From: Taibaiella sp.
Lineage (GTDB): Bacteria; Bacteroidota; Bacteroidia; Chitinophagales; Chitinophagaceae
Length of the DNA: 39,268 bases
Reading direction: 5' to 3'
Assembly: GCA_016786705.1 (NCBI GenBank)
Contig: JAEUVV010000004.1
Location: 1-39,268, forward strand
The notes under the pieces were generated by a model that was given only the letters and a program-made list of their open reading frames with translations, made no database searches and was not told the DNA's origin. Both the position numbers and the translations under genes were made by a program. Of this stretch, positions 1 through 8,284 are shown in pieces; the stretch's first letter is position 1; each line of letters opens with the position of its first letter.

Positions 1-350
1 CGGTCAAACAATTCAAACAGTTCTTTTACGGAAGCTGAAGAGTATTCAAAAACGGCGCGATGCCCATGATCCGCTATATTGTTCACACCAGGCTGGGCCA
101 GGAATTTTAAACTGTAAGACACCTTGTAGGGCTGGTTACGGTATTTTACCGTTCCTTTAAGCAATACATTTTTGGGCGTATGCGAAGCAGAGGTTACCTG
201 GTAGTCAAACAGGCTCTTCTTATTGAGCATGCCCGCATCTACGGTAGCCAGGCTTACCGAAAAGTCTGCAGGCTGGCTGTAGGTTGCCGACGCAAACAGC
301 TGCAGGCTTATAAGGAACAACAGGAATCTCAGGGTTAATACTTTATTCAT
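1..350 (-). CDS. Secreted protein, 3' end cut off by the window edge
   Basis: The gene starts at ATG 350 and runs off the left edge, so only about 116 N-terminal residues are visible. They begin with a clear signal peptide: a short charged start, a leucine/phenylalanine-rich core and an Ala-Thr-Tyr-Ser-Gln end. The rest looks like beta-strand extracellular protein. The start codon lies 12 bases after the stop of the 976-residue gene on the same strand, so the two are very probably co-transcribed and act together at the cell surface. I do not recognise the family, and the missing C-terminus may hold the diagnostic domain. Confidence 0.75.
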   Translation of the reverse strand, partial: MNKVLTLRFLLFLISLQLFASATYSQPADFSVSLATVDAGMLNKKSLFDYQVTSASHTPKNVLLKGTVKYRNQPYKVSYSLKFLAQPGVNNIADHGHRAVFEYSSASVKELFELFD

Positions 351-362
351 GTTTGTATTTTT

Positions 363-3293
363 TTAATTAGATAGTTTCATTTTCAACTGCCAGTTCAGCG
401 TAAGACCGGCAAACACCAGGTTGCGCCAGGGATCGGCAGGAGCCAGCTTAAATTGCATCAGCCGGCAATTAGCCCTTATACTTACCGGGACTTGCGCTAA
501 GCGGTACAGGGCATTCAGTCCCAGCCCATATTTACAGACACCGGATTCATTAAAGCCCATATCAACAGTGCCATTAAGGCTTATCGTCTTAAGGTTTCTG
601 CCACCGCCAAGCCCGACGTTTATGCTGTTATTAAAAGCAGGCAATACCGCGTCCTCTATACCGGTATTAATGGACGAATAGGCGATATTAGCACTAAGGT
701 TGGTTTTAGCAGTCATGTATATAGTATTGAACTGTACCATAGTACTGCCATACTTTAAGGTATCCAGGATACTGTTGTTCTTATTGCCCACCAGGCTAAA
801 CCTGAGGCTGTAAGTTTTCCTTTTGACCTGGTAGTTGACTTTAGCCGTCCACACTTCTCCCATTACCGGTTTTTGCCCGATCTGCAGGGTGTCATCAAAG
901 GTCCTGAAAGTCGCGAAGGGTTTATAGGAAAGGGATACGGAAGGATATCTCTTGGATTGGGTAGCCACCGTAAAGCCCCATTTGTTATTACGGCCTGTAT
1001 TGGTAAAATTACTTTGCAGCAGGTAGCTGTATTCTACCGCCAGCTTTAAGAAAGAATTGAAGAAGATACCATCGCCGCCTATCTTAGCTCTCTGCGTTCC
1101 GGCCATCAGTACCGGCATGGTATTGTTTTCAAAGGCTTTGCCCACGTATTCATAGGCCGCGTTGATGTTCACATTAGTTTTCGGTACCGCCGCTTCTACC
1201 GCGAAGTTATAGGCGGAACGTTGGCCTATACCCTGCCCTGTAGCCTGATCCGCAGCTTCATACTTCTGGTTGGAAAAAGCGTACTCACCTACTGTGCGGA
1301 TGGATTTACCCAGCTCTCCGTTATAGGTAAGCGAAAGGATATGGGTAGGCTTATCAAATGTAGATAAACTAAAAAACTCCGGCCGGAAGAATGCCGTGTC
1401 TTTAAACAGGTTCCTTGCCGGTGAATAGTTGTAATAGATCAGGCCCAGCTTTTGTTTCGCTACCGGTTTAAACATGCTCCTCAAGCCCAGTACTTTGTAT
1501 TTTTCTATGTCGCCCGAACGGCCTATGTATTCCGTATTGCCATAGCTGGCGCCGATTTGCGCCACGCCGATATCGTAGCCCAGGTCTATACCCTTCATCA
1601 TCTGCCCGGATTGGGTATAGTCGGATACATAGTTGGTCAGCATACCTATATCCAGGTTCGTTAAGCCCGTCAGGAAAGACTTTGCTTTCCCCTCGGGTAA
1701 TATAGCGCCCGCTTTACGGGCCATATCTTTGGTCGACATGGATTCGATATCTTTAAGGTCTTTCACTTTACTGTAGGCCATTAAAGAATCGTAGTGTACC
1801 ATTTTGCTGTACTGGTCCAATAGTTTGCTGTAATGTTCGATCTGCTCCTGGTAAGCTTTCGCTTTTTCATACTGTCGCATCGCCTGCTCATACTTTGCTG
1901 TAGCCTGCGTTTTGAGGCTATCCGCATAGGCTTTCGCCCCGGAGATATCCCCGCTGCTATCTGCCTTTGCCCTGGCTTTCGTTTCAATCTCCTTTAACTG
2001 GTCTGCCAGTAATTGTTTGAGCTTATCTTCTGAAAGGGACGCGATATCCGTATTGCCCAGGCCGCTTACCTCCCCTTTCATTTGTTGCAGTAAACCGCCC
2101 TGTTCTGTTTTTAAAGATTGGATGTACTGCCGGTAGATCATACCATAAGAAGTACCTTTTGATTTGACATTGTCATACTGCCCGGAGAAGGCCGTTATCA
2201 GCTCCGTGAGTTGTTCTTTCGCTTTGGCGGCATCGTAGCTTATCCTGAAATAGCTTGCTTTGGCCTGGCGGCCACGGTCCTGCGAGGTATAAAAGCCACT
2301 CAGCTGTACCGGTATGCCCATAAACGGCAGGTTGATATCCCCGCCCGCTTCGTAGTAATTGTTATCCTGCAGGGCATTGGGTTCCTGCCCATTGCTCATA
2401 TTGCCACCCAGGAAGAGGTTACCCGTCATTTCCTGCGCCTCTTTCTGCCTTTCCCCGATCCTGCGGAACTGGCTGTTCAGGCTCTCCATAGTTTCCAGGC
2501 CGGTATTGGTCAGGTCGGAAGCGAAGGCACGCAGTTTTTGTTTTTCCTTTTGGTGGTTAATAGAAAAGGATTGCTCCGCAGGCAGTTCCATACTACCCAT
2601 AAAAAGGGTATCACTATAAAATTTAAGGAGTTCAGCGTTCCCGGAGCTTGATTTTTGATAGCTAAGATTGCGGCTGCCCAGGTATTTATCCAGTTTGCGG
2701 CCGGAGCGACGCAGCAGGTTCCCAGCTTTGTCCTTATAGCTTTGGTTCAATGCCGATAGTGATTTGTCATTCAGCAGCTTCTTCCCCGTAGCGGATTGTT
2801 GCAAGAGGTTTAAGATGCTTTCTTTAAAAGCGCTGCCTGCACCGATCGCGGTATCTACCTGTTTAATGAACTCTTGACCAGATAAAGTATCCTCGCCTGA
2901 CAGGATGGTAACCTCACCATAATACCTGCCTACGGGTAAAAGGCCGCCTGTTTGGCGGATCGCAGCGGAGAAAAGCGGGTGAATGGAATATTGGCTACAG
3001 TCCTTTTTGTACGAAAGACGGAAGGTATGCTGAGCCGCAGGTAATTTTATCTCCTTACTCCGCGCGCTAATGACCTCTGTACTATCTCCGGACCTCCCAA
3101 TGTGCCACCAGTTGATGCGAACAGTAACTTTTTTGTCTTCATCAAGGGTATAATAGAAATCCTGTACCAACTGATCACGGTCTCCCGAAACCGGTAAATC
3201 TAACAACAACTTAAGGGAATCGGTCCCATAAGCTATCGTTACGGCCAGGCAAGCCGATACCATTAAAAAGAAAGTGTACGTTAAGGTCTTCAA
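363..3293 (-). CDS. Large probable outer-membrane beta-barrel protein with a coiled-coil middle
   Basis: The 976-residue protein starts with a signal peptide (about residues 1-23). An N-terminal part of roughly 150 residues looks like a beta-sandwich. The middle, about residues 390-510, is rich in Lys, Glu, Ala and Gln and reads as a coiled coil. The C-terminal 400 residues alternate aromatic and polar residues as in beta-barrel strands. This order suggests an outer-membrane protein with a long periplasmic or surface helical segment. It is the first gene of a minus-strand pair with the truncated secreted protein downstream. Similar large barrels accompany surface-protein clusters in Bacteroidota, but I cannot name a family. 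The barrel and coiled-coil calls rest on residue patterns only. Confidence 0.75.
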   Translation of the reverse strand: MKTLTYTFFLMVSACLAVTIAYGTDSLKLLLDLPVSGDRDQLVQDFYYTLDEDKKVTVRINWWHIGRSGDSTEVISARSKEIKLPAAQHTFRLSYKKDCSQYSIHPLFSAAIRQTGGLLPVGRYYGEVTILSGEDTLSGQEFIKQVDTAIGAGSAFKESILNLLQQSATGKKLLNDKSLSALNQSYKDKAGNLLRRSGRKLDKYLGSRNLSYQKSSSGNAELLKFYSDTLFMGSMELPAEQSFSINHQKEKQKLRAFASDLTNTGLETMESLNSQFRRIGERQKEAQEMTGNLFLGGNMSNGQEPNALQDNNYYEAGGDINLPFMGIPVQLSGFYTSQDRGRQAKASYFRISYDAAKAKEQLTELITAFSGQYDNVKSKGTSYGMIYRQYIQSLKTEQGGLLQQMKGEVSGLGNTDIASLSEDKLKQLLADQLKEIETKARAKADSSGDISGAKAYADSLKTQATAKYEQAMRQYEKAKAYQEQIEHYSKLLDQYSKMVHYDSLMAYSKVKDLKDIESMSTKDMARKAGAILPEGKAKSFLTGLTNLDIGMLTNYVSDYTQSGQMMKGIDLGYDIGVAQIGASYGNTEYIGRSGDIEKYKVLGLRSMFKPVAKQKLGLIYYNYSPARNLFKDTAFFRPEFFSLSTFDKPTHILSLTYNGELGKSIRTVGEYAFSNQKYEAADQATGQGIGQRSAYNFAVEAAVPKTNVNINAAYEYVGKAFENNTMPVLMAGTQRAKIGGDGIFFNSFLKLAVEYSYLLQSNFTNTGRNNKWGFTVATQSKRYPSVSLSYKPFATFRTFDDTLQIGQKPVMGEVWTAKVNYQVKRKTYSLRFSLVGNKNNSILDTLKYGSTMVQFNTIYMTAKTNLSANIAYSSINTGIEDAVLPAFNNSINVGLGGGRNLKTISLNGTVDMGFNESGVCKYGLGLNALYRLAQVPVSIRANCRLMQFKLAPADPWRNLVFAGLTLNWQLKMKLSN

Positions 3294-3905
3294 GACATCA
3301 GGTATTTCCGGATTAATAAGCTTTTATTCCAGGCATCTGATCAAAATTTCTAATTGTACTACCTCATCTCCACTTTAAACCGGTAGACACCGGCACTTTT
3401 TAAAAAATGATCTGAATGCGCGGCCAAGATATAAACATTAAACGAAAAAGTTAAAATTTTTTGTTTAAAATTTACGATTTTTATTCACAAAATGGTGAAA
3501 AGTAGAACTATAAGTATATGACAACTACCAAAAAGAAAAAAAATAAAAATATATTGATCATATTACATCATGTTCCATTCACTAGTATTTGTTAAATATC
3601 CATGAGATGATATTAAAGATCAAAAGGTTGGAAAAGACTAATTTAAAAGCACATATTTTATGAAAAAAAACCGGCAATTTCATTAAAAGATTAACATCTG
3701 GACTGCATCTTGCAGGAAGCGGTATAATAAATTGGAAACAAAAACGATCATCACCCGGCATTGATCCTCAATTAACAATATCTGTTAATTATAAGAAATA
3801 ACTCTTTACCCTATATCGGTGAAAACAAATCCAAAATTTGTTGCTTAATGTAATTTATATTTTTTATCTTCATTTATAATTTTCACACTAAAAACTAATT
3901 AGACT
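3294..3905. other. 612-bp AT-rich divergent intergenic region
   Basis: This gap separates the minus-strand outer-membrane gene from the plus-strand T9SS cargo gene and must contain both promoters. It is very AT-rich, with homopolymer runs and no convincing reading frame on either strand. The best plus-strand candidate is a TTG at 3841-3843 followed 21 bases later by an imperfect TAnnTTTG element near 3865-3872. I see no RNA gene or strong hairpin. Confidence 0.5.
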
Positions 3906-5552
3906 ATGTTACACTGCTTTACTAAAAAAGCGTTTACTGCTTTTTTACTGGCTACCTCTGCCACTACACTTACCGCTCAGACCTTTCAACCGCCTGCTTT
4001 GCCTGGTATTACTTATGGAGACCCTAACATAAAATCTCCGCAAAGGACCTCTAATCATGCAATGGCAGGAAATGCCTCTTACCTGCCCTCTCTTGGCCTG
4101 GGCGTAGTAGACTTGTATGTGGCCGCATGGAATGACCCTGACCCCGGCGCATTAAGCGAGGTAACCATCATGCTTACCAATTCTGGTGGTATAAGCCCGG
4201 TCTGGCAAAGCTCCATAATTTATAAGGACGTACAGGACCTTGAAGTAGGCAGCAGACGGGAGCCCGGGGCCAATGAAACTACTGTATTGGTCGCTTATTA
4301 TCAAACAGGGATAGGACATTTCCTGGATGAATATAAACTTGGGCCGGGCGGCGCCACAGGCCTTATCAACCATACACAACTGTCCAACACTACAGTTTAT
4401 GGTCGCATCCGTATGGACTTTCACGCGCTTTGGACGGGAGCTATAGCCTGGATCGATCCAAGTATCAATGCTATCCAAACGATGGTTTATGATAATAATG
4501 TGTGGAGTTCCCCGACTGTAGTTAACGGCACTCCCAATCAAATAGATATGGACATCGCCCTTGAGTCCTATACCACATCAACAGGCAATAGTATTCAAGA
4601 AGTACACCTGGTTTATTCAGACGGCGTATCCATCACCGAATCTTCGCTTGATTTCAGCACCCTCACTTCCTCGCCGGCTGCCATGTGGCCTAATATCAAT
4701 GATGTACTTACAGGCGCATCAATACAATCAAGGCTTACACTGGACTGCCCGGGTTTTTCTGCAAATGGTAGCAGGTGGGCTTATACCTATAGCGAATTAT
4801 CAGACATTATTGTCCGCTTCCGCGACCCTGCGGTTTCCGGCGGTACAACACAGACCACATCAGTTACCACCGGTGCATTGGGTAATGTGGGCATTGCCGG
4901 ATCTTATAAAATGTTTAGCCCGACGCTTAACTATGAGCATGTACCAGCAGGAAGCACCACGAATGATATCATGATAGGCTGGTATGCTACCGATGGTACT
5001 GGCTTTAACAATTATATCGCCCTGAGAATGGACCCTACCGGTAGTTTTTACACCAGCGCATTTGATTACCTGGATTTACCAGCTGCGCAAATGCCGTTTT
5101 CGCCGATACCCTTCACGAGCAGCATCTCTTTAAATAAAACAGATGCCAAAACACCTTCTTCTTACTCATATGCGACCTATTACAATGTAGATCCTGTAAC
5201 AGGGCTTAACCAGCTGCACCATGCCTTTCACCCCTGGACAAATCCTTTATTCAGAGAACTGCCGTCGGAAAACGAAGAAGCGGACCTGGCTACAGGCAAC
5301 CGTATCAGTACCTACCCTAATCCATTTAACGATCAGTTGAATATTTCGGTGACTACGACAGAAAACAGTGTGGTAGAACTTTTGCTGACGGACATCAGCG
5401 GACGGGCCGTGGCACATACAAATAATGCCTTATTTAAAGGAACGCACCAGCTTAACATCGATAAGCTGGACGGCATTGCCCCGGGAAATTATTTATTAAC
5501 GGTTTTAATTAACCAGAAAAAGGCCGGTGTTCAGAAAGTAACTAAAAACTAA
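3906..5552 (+). CDS. Secreted protein with C-terminal T9SS type A sorting domain
   Basis: The 548-residue protein has a signal peptide ending near residue 25 (Leu-Thr-Ala-Gln). A long beta-rich body of about 430 residues contains many Gly, Thr and Ser and resembles surface or beta-propeller-like exoproteins. The last 80 residues form a T9SS type A sorting domain: a Tyr-Pro-Asn-Pro-Phe start near residue 472, a central hydrophobic strand with Asp-Ile-Ser-Gly-Arg, and a Gly-Asn-Tyr-Leu-Leu strand before the end. The protein is therefore expected to cross the outer membrane by the type IX system. It is monocistronic, with a strong terminator 22 bases downstream. No catalytic motif was recognised. 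Confidence 0.85.
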   Translation: MLHCFTKKAFTAFLLATSATTLTAQTFQPPALPGITYGDPNIKSPQRTSNHAMAGNASYLPSLGLGVVDLYVAAWNDPDPGALSEVTIMLTNSGGISPVWQSSIIYKDVQDLEVGSRREPGANETTVLVAYYQTGIGHFLDEYKLGPGGATGLINHTQLSNTTVYGRIRMDFHALWTGAIAWIDPSINAIQTMVYDNNVWSSPTVVNGTPNQIDMDIALESYTTSTGNSIQEVHLVYSDGVSITESSLDFSTLTSSPAAMWPNINDVLTGASIQSRLTLDCPGFSANGSRWAYTYSELSDIIVRFRDPAVSGGTTQTTSVTTGALGNVGIAGSYKMFSPTLNYEHVPAGSTTNDIMIGWYATDGTGFNNYIALRMDPTGSFYTSAFDYLDLPAAQMPFSPIPFTSSISLNKTDAKTPSSYSYATYYNVDPVTGLNQLHHAFHPWTNPLFRELPSENEEADLATGNRISTYPNPFNDQLNISVTTTENSVVELLLTDISGRAVAHTNNALFKGTHQLNIDKLDGIAPGNYLLTVLINQKKAGVQKVTKN

Positions 5553-5573
5553 AAGATTCCAGCCCTGAATAGC

Positions 5574-5604
5574 AAGGTAGCAAATTCGATTTGCTACCTT
5601 TTTC
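5574..5604 (+). terminator. Rho-independent terminator of the T9SS cargo gene
   Basis: A perfect 12-bp stem (5574-5585 with 5589-5600) closes a 3-base loop and runs into a T-rich tail. It lies just after the stop codon at 5552. Confidence 0.85.
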
Positions 5605-5741
5605 ATTTGCAGCCATCAGCCCAATGCTATTACGACTGCCTGGCATTCCAATAGCAGGTCACAAGCTAAAATAATATACCGCTAGAGCATTGAGATGCAC
5701 GCAGATGCTGTATATTTATGAGAACATAAAAAACAGGGAGA

Positions 5742-6872
5742 ATGAAATTTAAAATCGTGCTTTTAATTGTTACGCTACTCCGTGTACAATTTACCTTGGC
5801 TAATATGTCATCACCCATTTGGGAAGGAACTGTAACAAGTACCGCATTTAGCAGTAAAGACATAAATATCCTGTCAGAATTTATTCATATTAAGATTGAA
5901 GAGGATTATAAAACCGCAAGGTTTACCGTTGAATATACCTTACAAAGCGAGCTTGCCGGCCGGCAAATTCCCTTGTTGTTTTACGCGCAGGACTATAAAG
6001 ATAGCTTTTTGGTTTGGGTAGATGATAAAAGTGTGGATGTACAAAATATCCCGGAGCAATACACTCATTTCGCTCACTCGCCTTTTTCAGGCTTCAGCCG
6101 TTTGAAAGAGCCCAGTAATCATGAAAACGAAAGCGATAAAGTCATCATCCAATGGGATGAAAATGCAGGTTTTGTTTACAATATAAATGATCTGAAATAT
6201 TTTGAAGCAGACCTTGAGAAAGGGGTCCATAAAGTGCGCGTAACTTATACCGCGAATGTCTGGACCGATGTTTCGGGCTGGATCAAAACCTATAGCTTCC
6301 GCTACTCTTTAACCCCGGCCAAATTCTGGAAATCTTTTGGCACATTAACAGTAACTGTAGAGCAGGCAGGCATCGTAAGACAGATAGCCACAAACATTGG
6401 AGCACCTCTTGAAAAAACGATTCAGGCAAAGAATACCTGGGTATTTACACAACTACCGGCTGATTATATTGAATTCTCTTACACGCCTGAAATGAGTGGG
6501 CTTACGCGGGTTTTAACCGACATACAACCGTTCCGGCTAAGCATTATCACCGCTGTACTTTTATTTGTTTTACATTTATGGTTGGTATTGCGCTACAGGA
6601 AACGCCATATCCATAAAAAATATTCGTACGTGGTTATTGCAGGCAGCTGGCTGGTACCGGGCTTAATTTTACTGAGCTATATTTATTCATTCATGCTGAT
6701 CGACTATATAATAGGCGAAGATGCCTGCCGGCGGCATGGCCATGTATTTTTGATAATAATCCTTTATCCTCTACTTGTACCTGTATACTGGACCATCATG
6801 TGGCTACTGGATAAATTACAGAAGAAAAGATTACTCAATAAGCAATTTTCCAGGAAAGATACCAGCCTGTAA
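5742..6872 (+). CDS. Membrane-anchored protein with large exported domain, function unknown
   Basis: The 376-residue protein begins with a signal peptide (about residues 1-20). About 240 residues of beta-rich exported domain follow. The C-terminal third holds at least three hydrophobic segments, roughly residues 265-285, 295-320 and 335-358, and ends in a Lys/Arg-rich cytoplasmic tail. This is the shape of an envelope sensor or assembly factor, but I do not recognise a family. It stands alone on the plus strand and converges with the small minus-strand gene that ends 5 bases later. Confidence 0.7.
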   Translation: MKFKIVLLIVTLLRVQFTLANMSSPIWEGTVTSTAFSSKDINILSEFIHIKIEEDYKTARFTVEYTLQSELAGRQIPLLFYAQDYKDSFLVWVDDKSVDVQNIPEQYTHFAHSPFSGFSRLKEPSNHENESDKVIIQWDENAGFVYNINDLKYFEADLEKGVHKVRVTYTANVWTDVSGWIKTYSFRYSLTPAKFWKSFGTLTVTVEQAGIVRQIATNIGAPLEKTIQAKNTWVFTQLPADYIEFSYTPEMSGLTRVLTDIQPFRLSIITAVLLFVLHLWLVLRYRKRHIHKKYSYVVIAGSWLVPGLILLSYIYSFMLIDYIIGEDACRRHGHVFLIIILYPLLVPVYWTIMWLLDKLQKKRLLNKQFSRKDTSL

Positions 6873-6877
6873 TTGGC

Positions 6878-7189
6878 TTAAGTTTCAAACACATCTTTTG
6901 AACTCCCGATATGGTTTAACACTTCAATTACCGGTTCAGTGACAAGATTTTTATCCCTTTGTTGCTGGAAATAAAGAAAACTTGGAGTGTTTAATAAAGT
7001 TTCCTGGATCTCTTTGTTTTTATATTGAGAAATATGGATAAAGGTATTGCTGTCTGTGCCCTGGAAAACGGTATATACAAACTGTGCAGGATCCAGTCTT
7101 TTAAAATCTGCCAGGAAATTTTGTATCCGCTCCAGATTGATACTTACATACGCGTCATTTACCTTATAAGTTACTTTAACTGTGATCAT
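6878..7189 (-). CDS. Small antibiotic-biosynthesis-monooxygenase-fold (dimeric alpha-beta barrel) protein
   Basis: The conserved reading begins Met-Ile-Thr-Val-Lys-Val at ATG 7189, giving 103 residues. An upstream in-frame ATG would start at 7330, inside a terminator hairpin, so I reject it. The short beta-alpha-beta pattern with a Phe-Ile-His-Ile-Ser-Gln strand and a Pro-Ser-Phe-X-Tyr-Phe-Gln segment fits the ABM/EthD-like ferredoxin fold. Such proteins act as small monooxygenases or ligand-binding dimers, and no substrate can be inferred here. It was probably the first chromosomal gene beyond tRNA-Leu before the island inserted. Confidence 0.6.
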   Translation of the reverse strand: MITVKVTYKVNDAYVSINLERIQNFLADFKRLDPAQFVYTVFQGTDSNTFIHISQYKNKEIQETLLNTPSFLYFQQQRDKNLVTEPVIEVLNHIGSSKDVFET

Positions 7190-7295
7190 TGCCGATTTTT
7201 TTATGGTGGATAATAGATTTCCGACTGGCATTAACATAATGCCTGACTGGTAGCCAAAATTGAAATTATTACATTCCGGCATTAGGGCAAAGCTC

Positions 7296-7346
7296 TTTAT
7301 GGCAAAAATTTTGCCATAAAAAAAGACCACTGTTCAGTGGTCTTTT
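7296..7346. terminator. Two adjacent hairpins; probable original tRNA-Leu terminator
   Basis: The stronger hairpin pairs 7321-7332 with 7335-7346 (12 bp) and has A/T runs on both sides, so it could stop transcription in either direction. A second perfect inverted repeat pairs 7296-7307 with 7309-7320. The hairpin lies 6 bases outside the left copy of the tRNA 3'-end repeat (7353-7363). On the minus strand this is where the terminator of an uninterrupted tRNA-Leu gene would lie. The hairpins are directly visible; the tRNA link is inference. Confidence 0.75.
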
Positions 7347-7352
7347 TTCTGT

Positions 7353-7363
7353 TGCCCAGAACA
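7353..7363. repeat. Left attachment-site core (copy of tRNA-Leu 3' end)
   Basis: The sequence TGCCCAGAACA is identical to 21404-21414, which spans the discriminator base, the 3' acceptor strand and three bases of the T stem of tRNA-Leu. Identity ends after 11 bases on both sides. Confidence 0.65.
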
Positions 7364-7405
7364 TGATTTCTTTCTGTCTGATTACCAATTACTTATAAGT
7401 TATGA

Positions 7406-7422
7406 TTGTCAATTCGTTGTCG
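7406..7422 (+). repeat. Left-end recombinase arm-site candidate: TTGTCA/TTGTCG pair
   Basis: TTGTCA (7406-7411) and TTGTCG (7417-7422) start 11 bp apart, about one helical turn. They point inward from the left core, starting 43 bases beyond it. Two equally spaced pairs lie inside the right end. This is the pattern expected of recombinase or excisionase arm sites, inferred from position and spacing. Confidence 0.45.
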
Positions 7423-7466
7423 GTGAAAACCAATCTCACATTTCTACTCAATTTCTACTGCTTTAG

Positions 7467-7497
7467 CAAAGTTACGAAATAGCTTAAACTAATACAA
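7467..7497 (-). promoter_or_regulatory. Consensus Bacteroidota promoter facing out of the island's left end
   Basis: On the minus strand a TTG (7497-7495) is followed after 20 bases by TAACTTTG (7474-7467), a full match to TTG-N20-TAnnTTTG. Transcription would begin near 7460 and run left through the attachment core into the hairpin at 7321-7346. The product would be a transcript of about 140 nt. It contains a possible 20-codon frame with a TTG start (7451-7389) and no recognised gene. Confidence 0.5.
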
Positions 7498-7733
7498 CTA
7501 TCCTGATAAAATGCGCCTATAAAATCTTTCCTTAGCCCTCTTTCAATATCCCTTTTCCCAAACTTTTTTTGTCTTCAAAACAATCTATGCAACCCGAATT
7601 GAATGACGTTATATAGACCGACATTACCTTTTCAGGTATGCCTTCTACTGCCAAATTAAGCCACCAGGTGCCAGAATATAATATCAGACATGAGACCCGA
7701 TAAATTTGGTCAAAACCGATTTATGGCTTCTAA
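7498..7733. other. Island left end, no supported gene
   Basis: Between the outward promoter and the relaxase fragment I find no frame with a start codon and recognisable product. A 60-codon open stretch on the minus strand (about 7540-7727) lacks an upstream start and resembles nothing I know. The region is probably decayed mobile-element DNA. Confidence 0.4.
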
Positions 7734-8243
7734 CCAAATTATGATCTTCCAGGAGGCAAAGAGCAGGTAAAGCGCCAGCAGCTAAAGGGTAATGATAAAA
7801 TACGCTATGCCATTTACGATGCGCTAAAGCAGGCCCTAAAAACCGCCACTACATGGCAACAACTTGAAGGGTTTTTAAACAAAGACGGCATTACCATACA
7901 GTTCAAATACAAAAGTGGAACGAAAGAGGTACAAGGCGTTTCTTTTGAAAAGGGAGGTGTCGTATTAAAAGGATCGGCCATTGACCGCAGTATGAGCCTG
8001 GCCGGTATTGAAAAGCAATTGCGGATGAATGCAGCTCATGTACAATCTTTGTTTCCCCACAAAGAAGGGCAAGGACTTCCGGTGCTTTCACAAAGCGCCG
8101 GCAATGCTTTCGACACAGGCATCCGACTTACGGAAAGTGTTTTAGGTTTACTTTCGGGTTTGTTGACTACCGAACCGGAGCCGGTACCCGAAGATCTTAT
8201 AGATCAGCAAAGGAAAAAACGTAAAAAAGGAATGCGGCTTTGA
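7734..8243 (+). pseudogene. Relaxase (mobilisation protein) C-terminal fragment
   Basis: An open frame of about 169 codons ends at TGA 8241-8243 and is entered directly after an in-frame TAA at 7731. Its sequence, with an early Leu-Pro-Gly-Gly-Lys-Glu-Gln motif, a Gly-Val-Ser-Phe-Glu-Lys-Gly strand and a basic tail of Arg-Lys-Lys-Arg-Lys-Lys, matches the C-terminal part of relaxases of Bacteroidota mobile elements. The N-terminal catalytic domain with its tyrosine and histidine triad is absent. An internal ATG at 7992 would give only 83 residues, so I treat the locus as a remnant. A second, more decayed copy of the same tail lies at 11382-11468. Confidence 0.7.
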
Positions 8244-8284
8244 AGAAAATAAAAATTGGGCGGACATCACCTCAATCAATGCTA

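Noticed and set aside
2211..2651. 146-codon plus-strand frame opposite the outer-membrane gene
   Set aside because: It lies wholly antisense to a clearly coding 976-residue gene and has no family signature.
7353..7430. Second tRNA gene or tRNA fragment beyond the 11-bp repeat
   Set aside because: Identity to tRNA-Leu stops after 11 bases and no further cloverleaf elements are present.
7540..7727. 60-codon open frame on the minus strand with protein-like composition
   Set aside because: It begins after a stop without any start codon and resembles no family I know; probably chance or decayed DNA.
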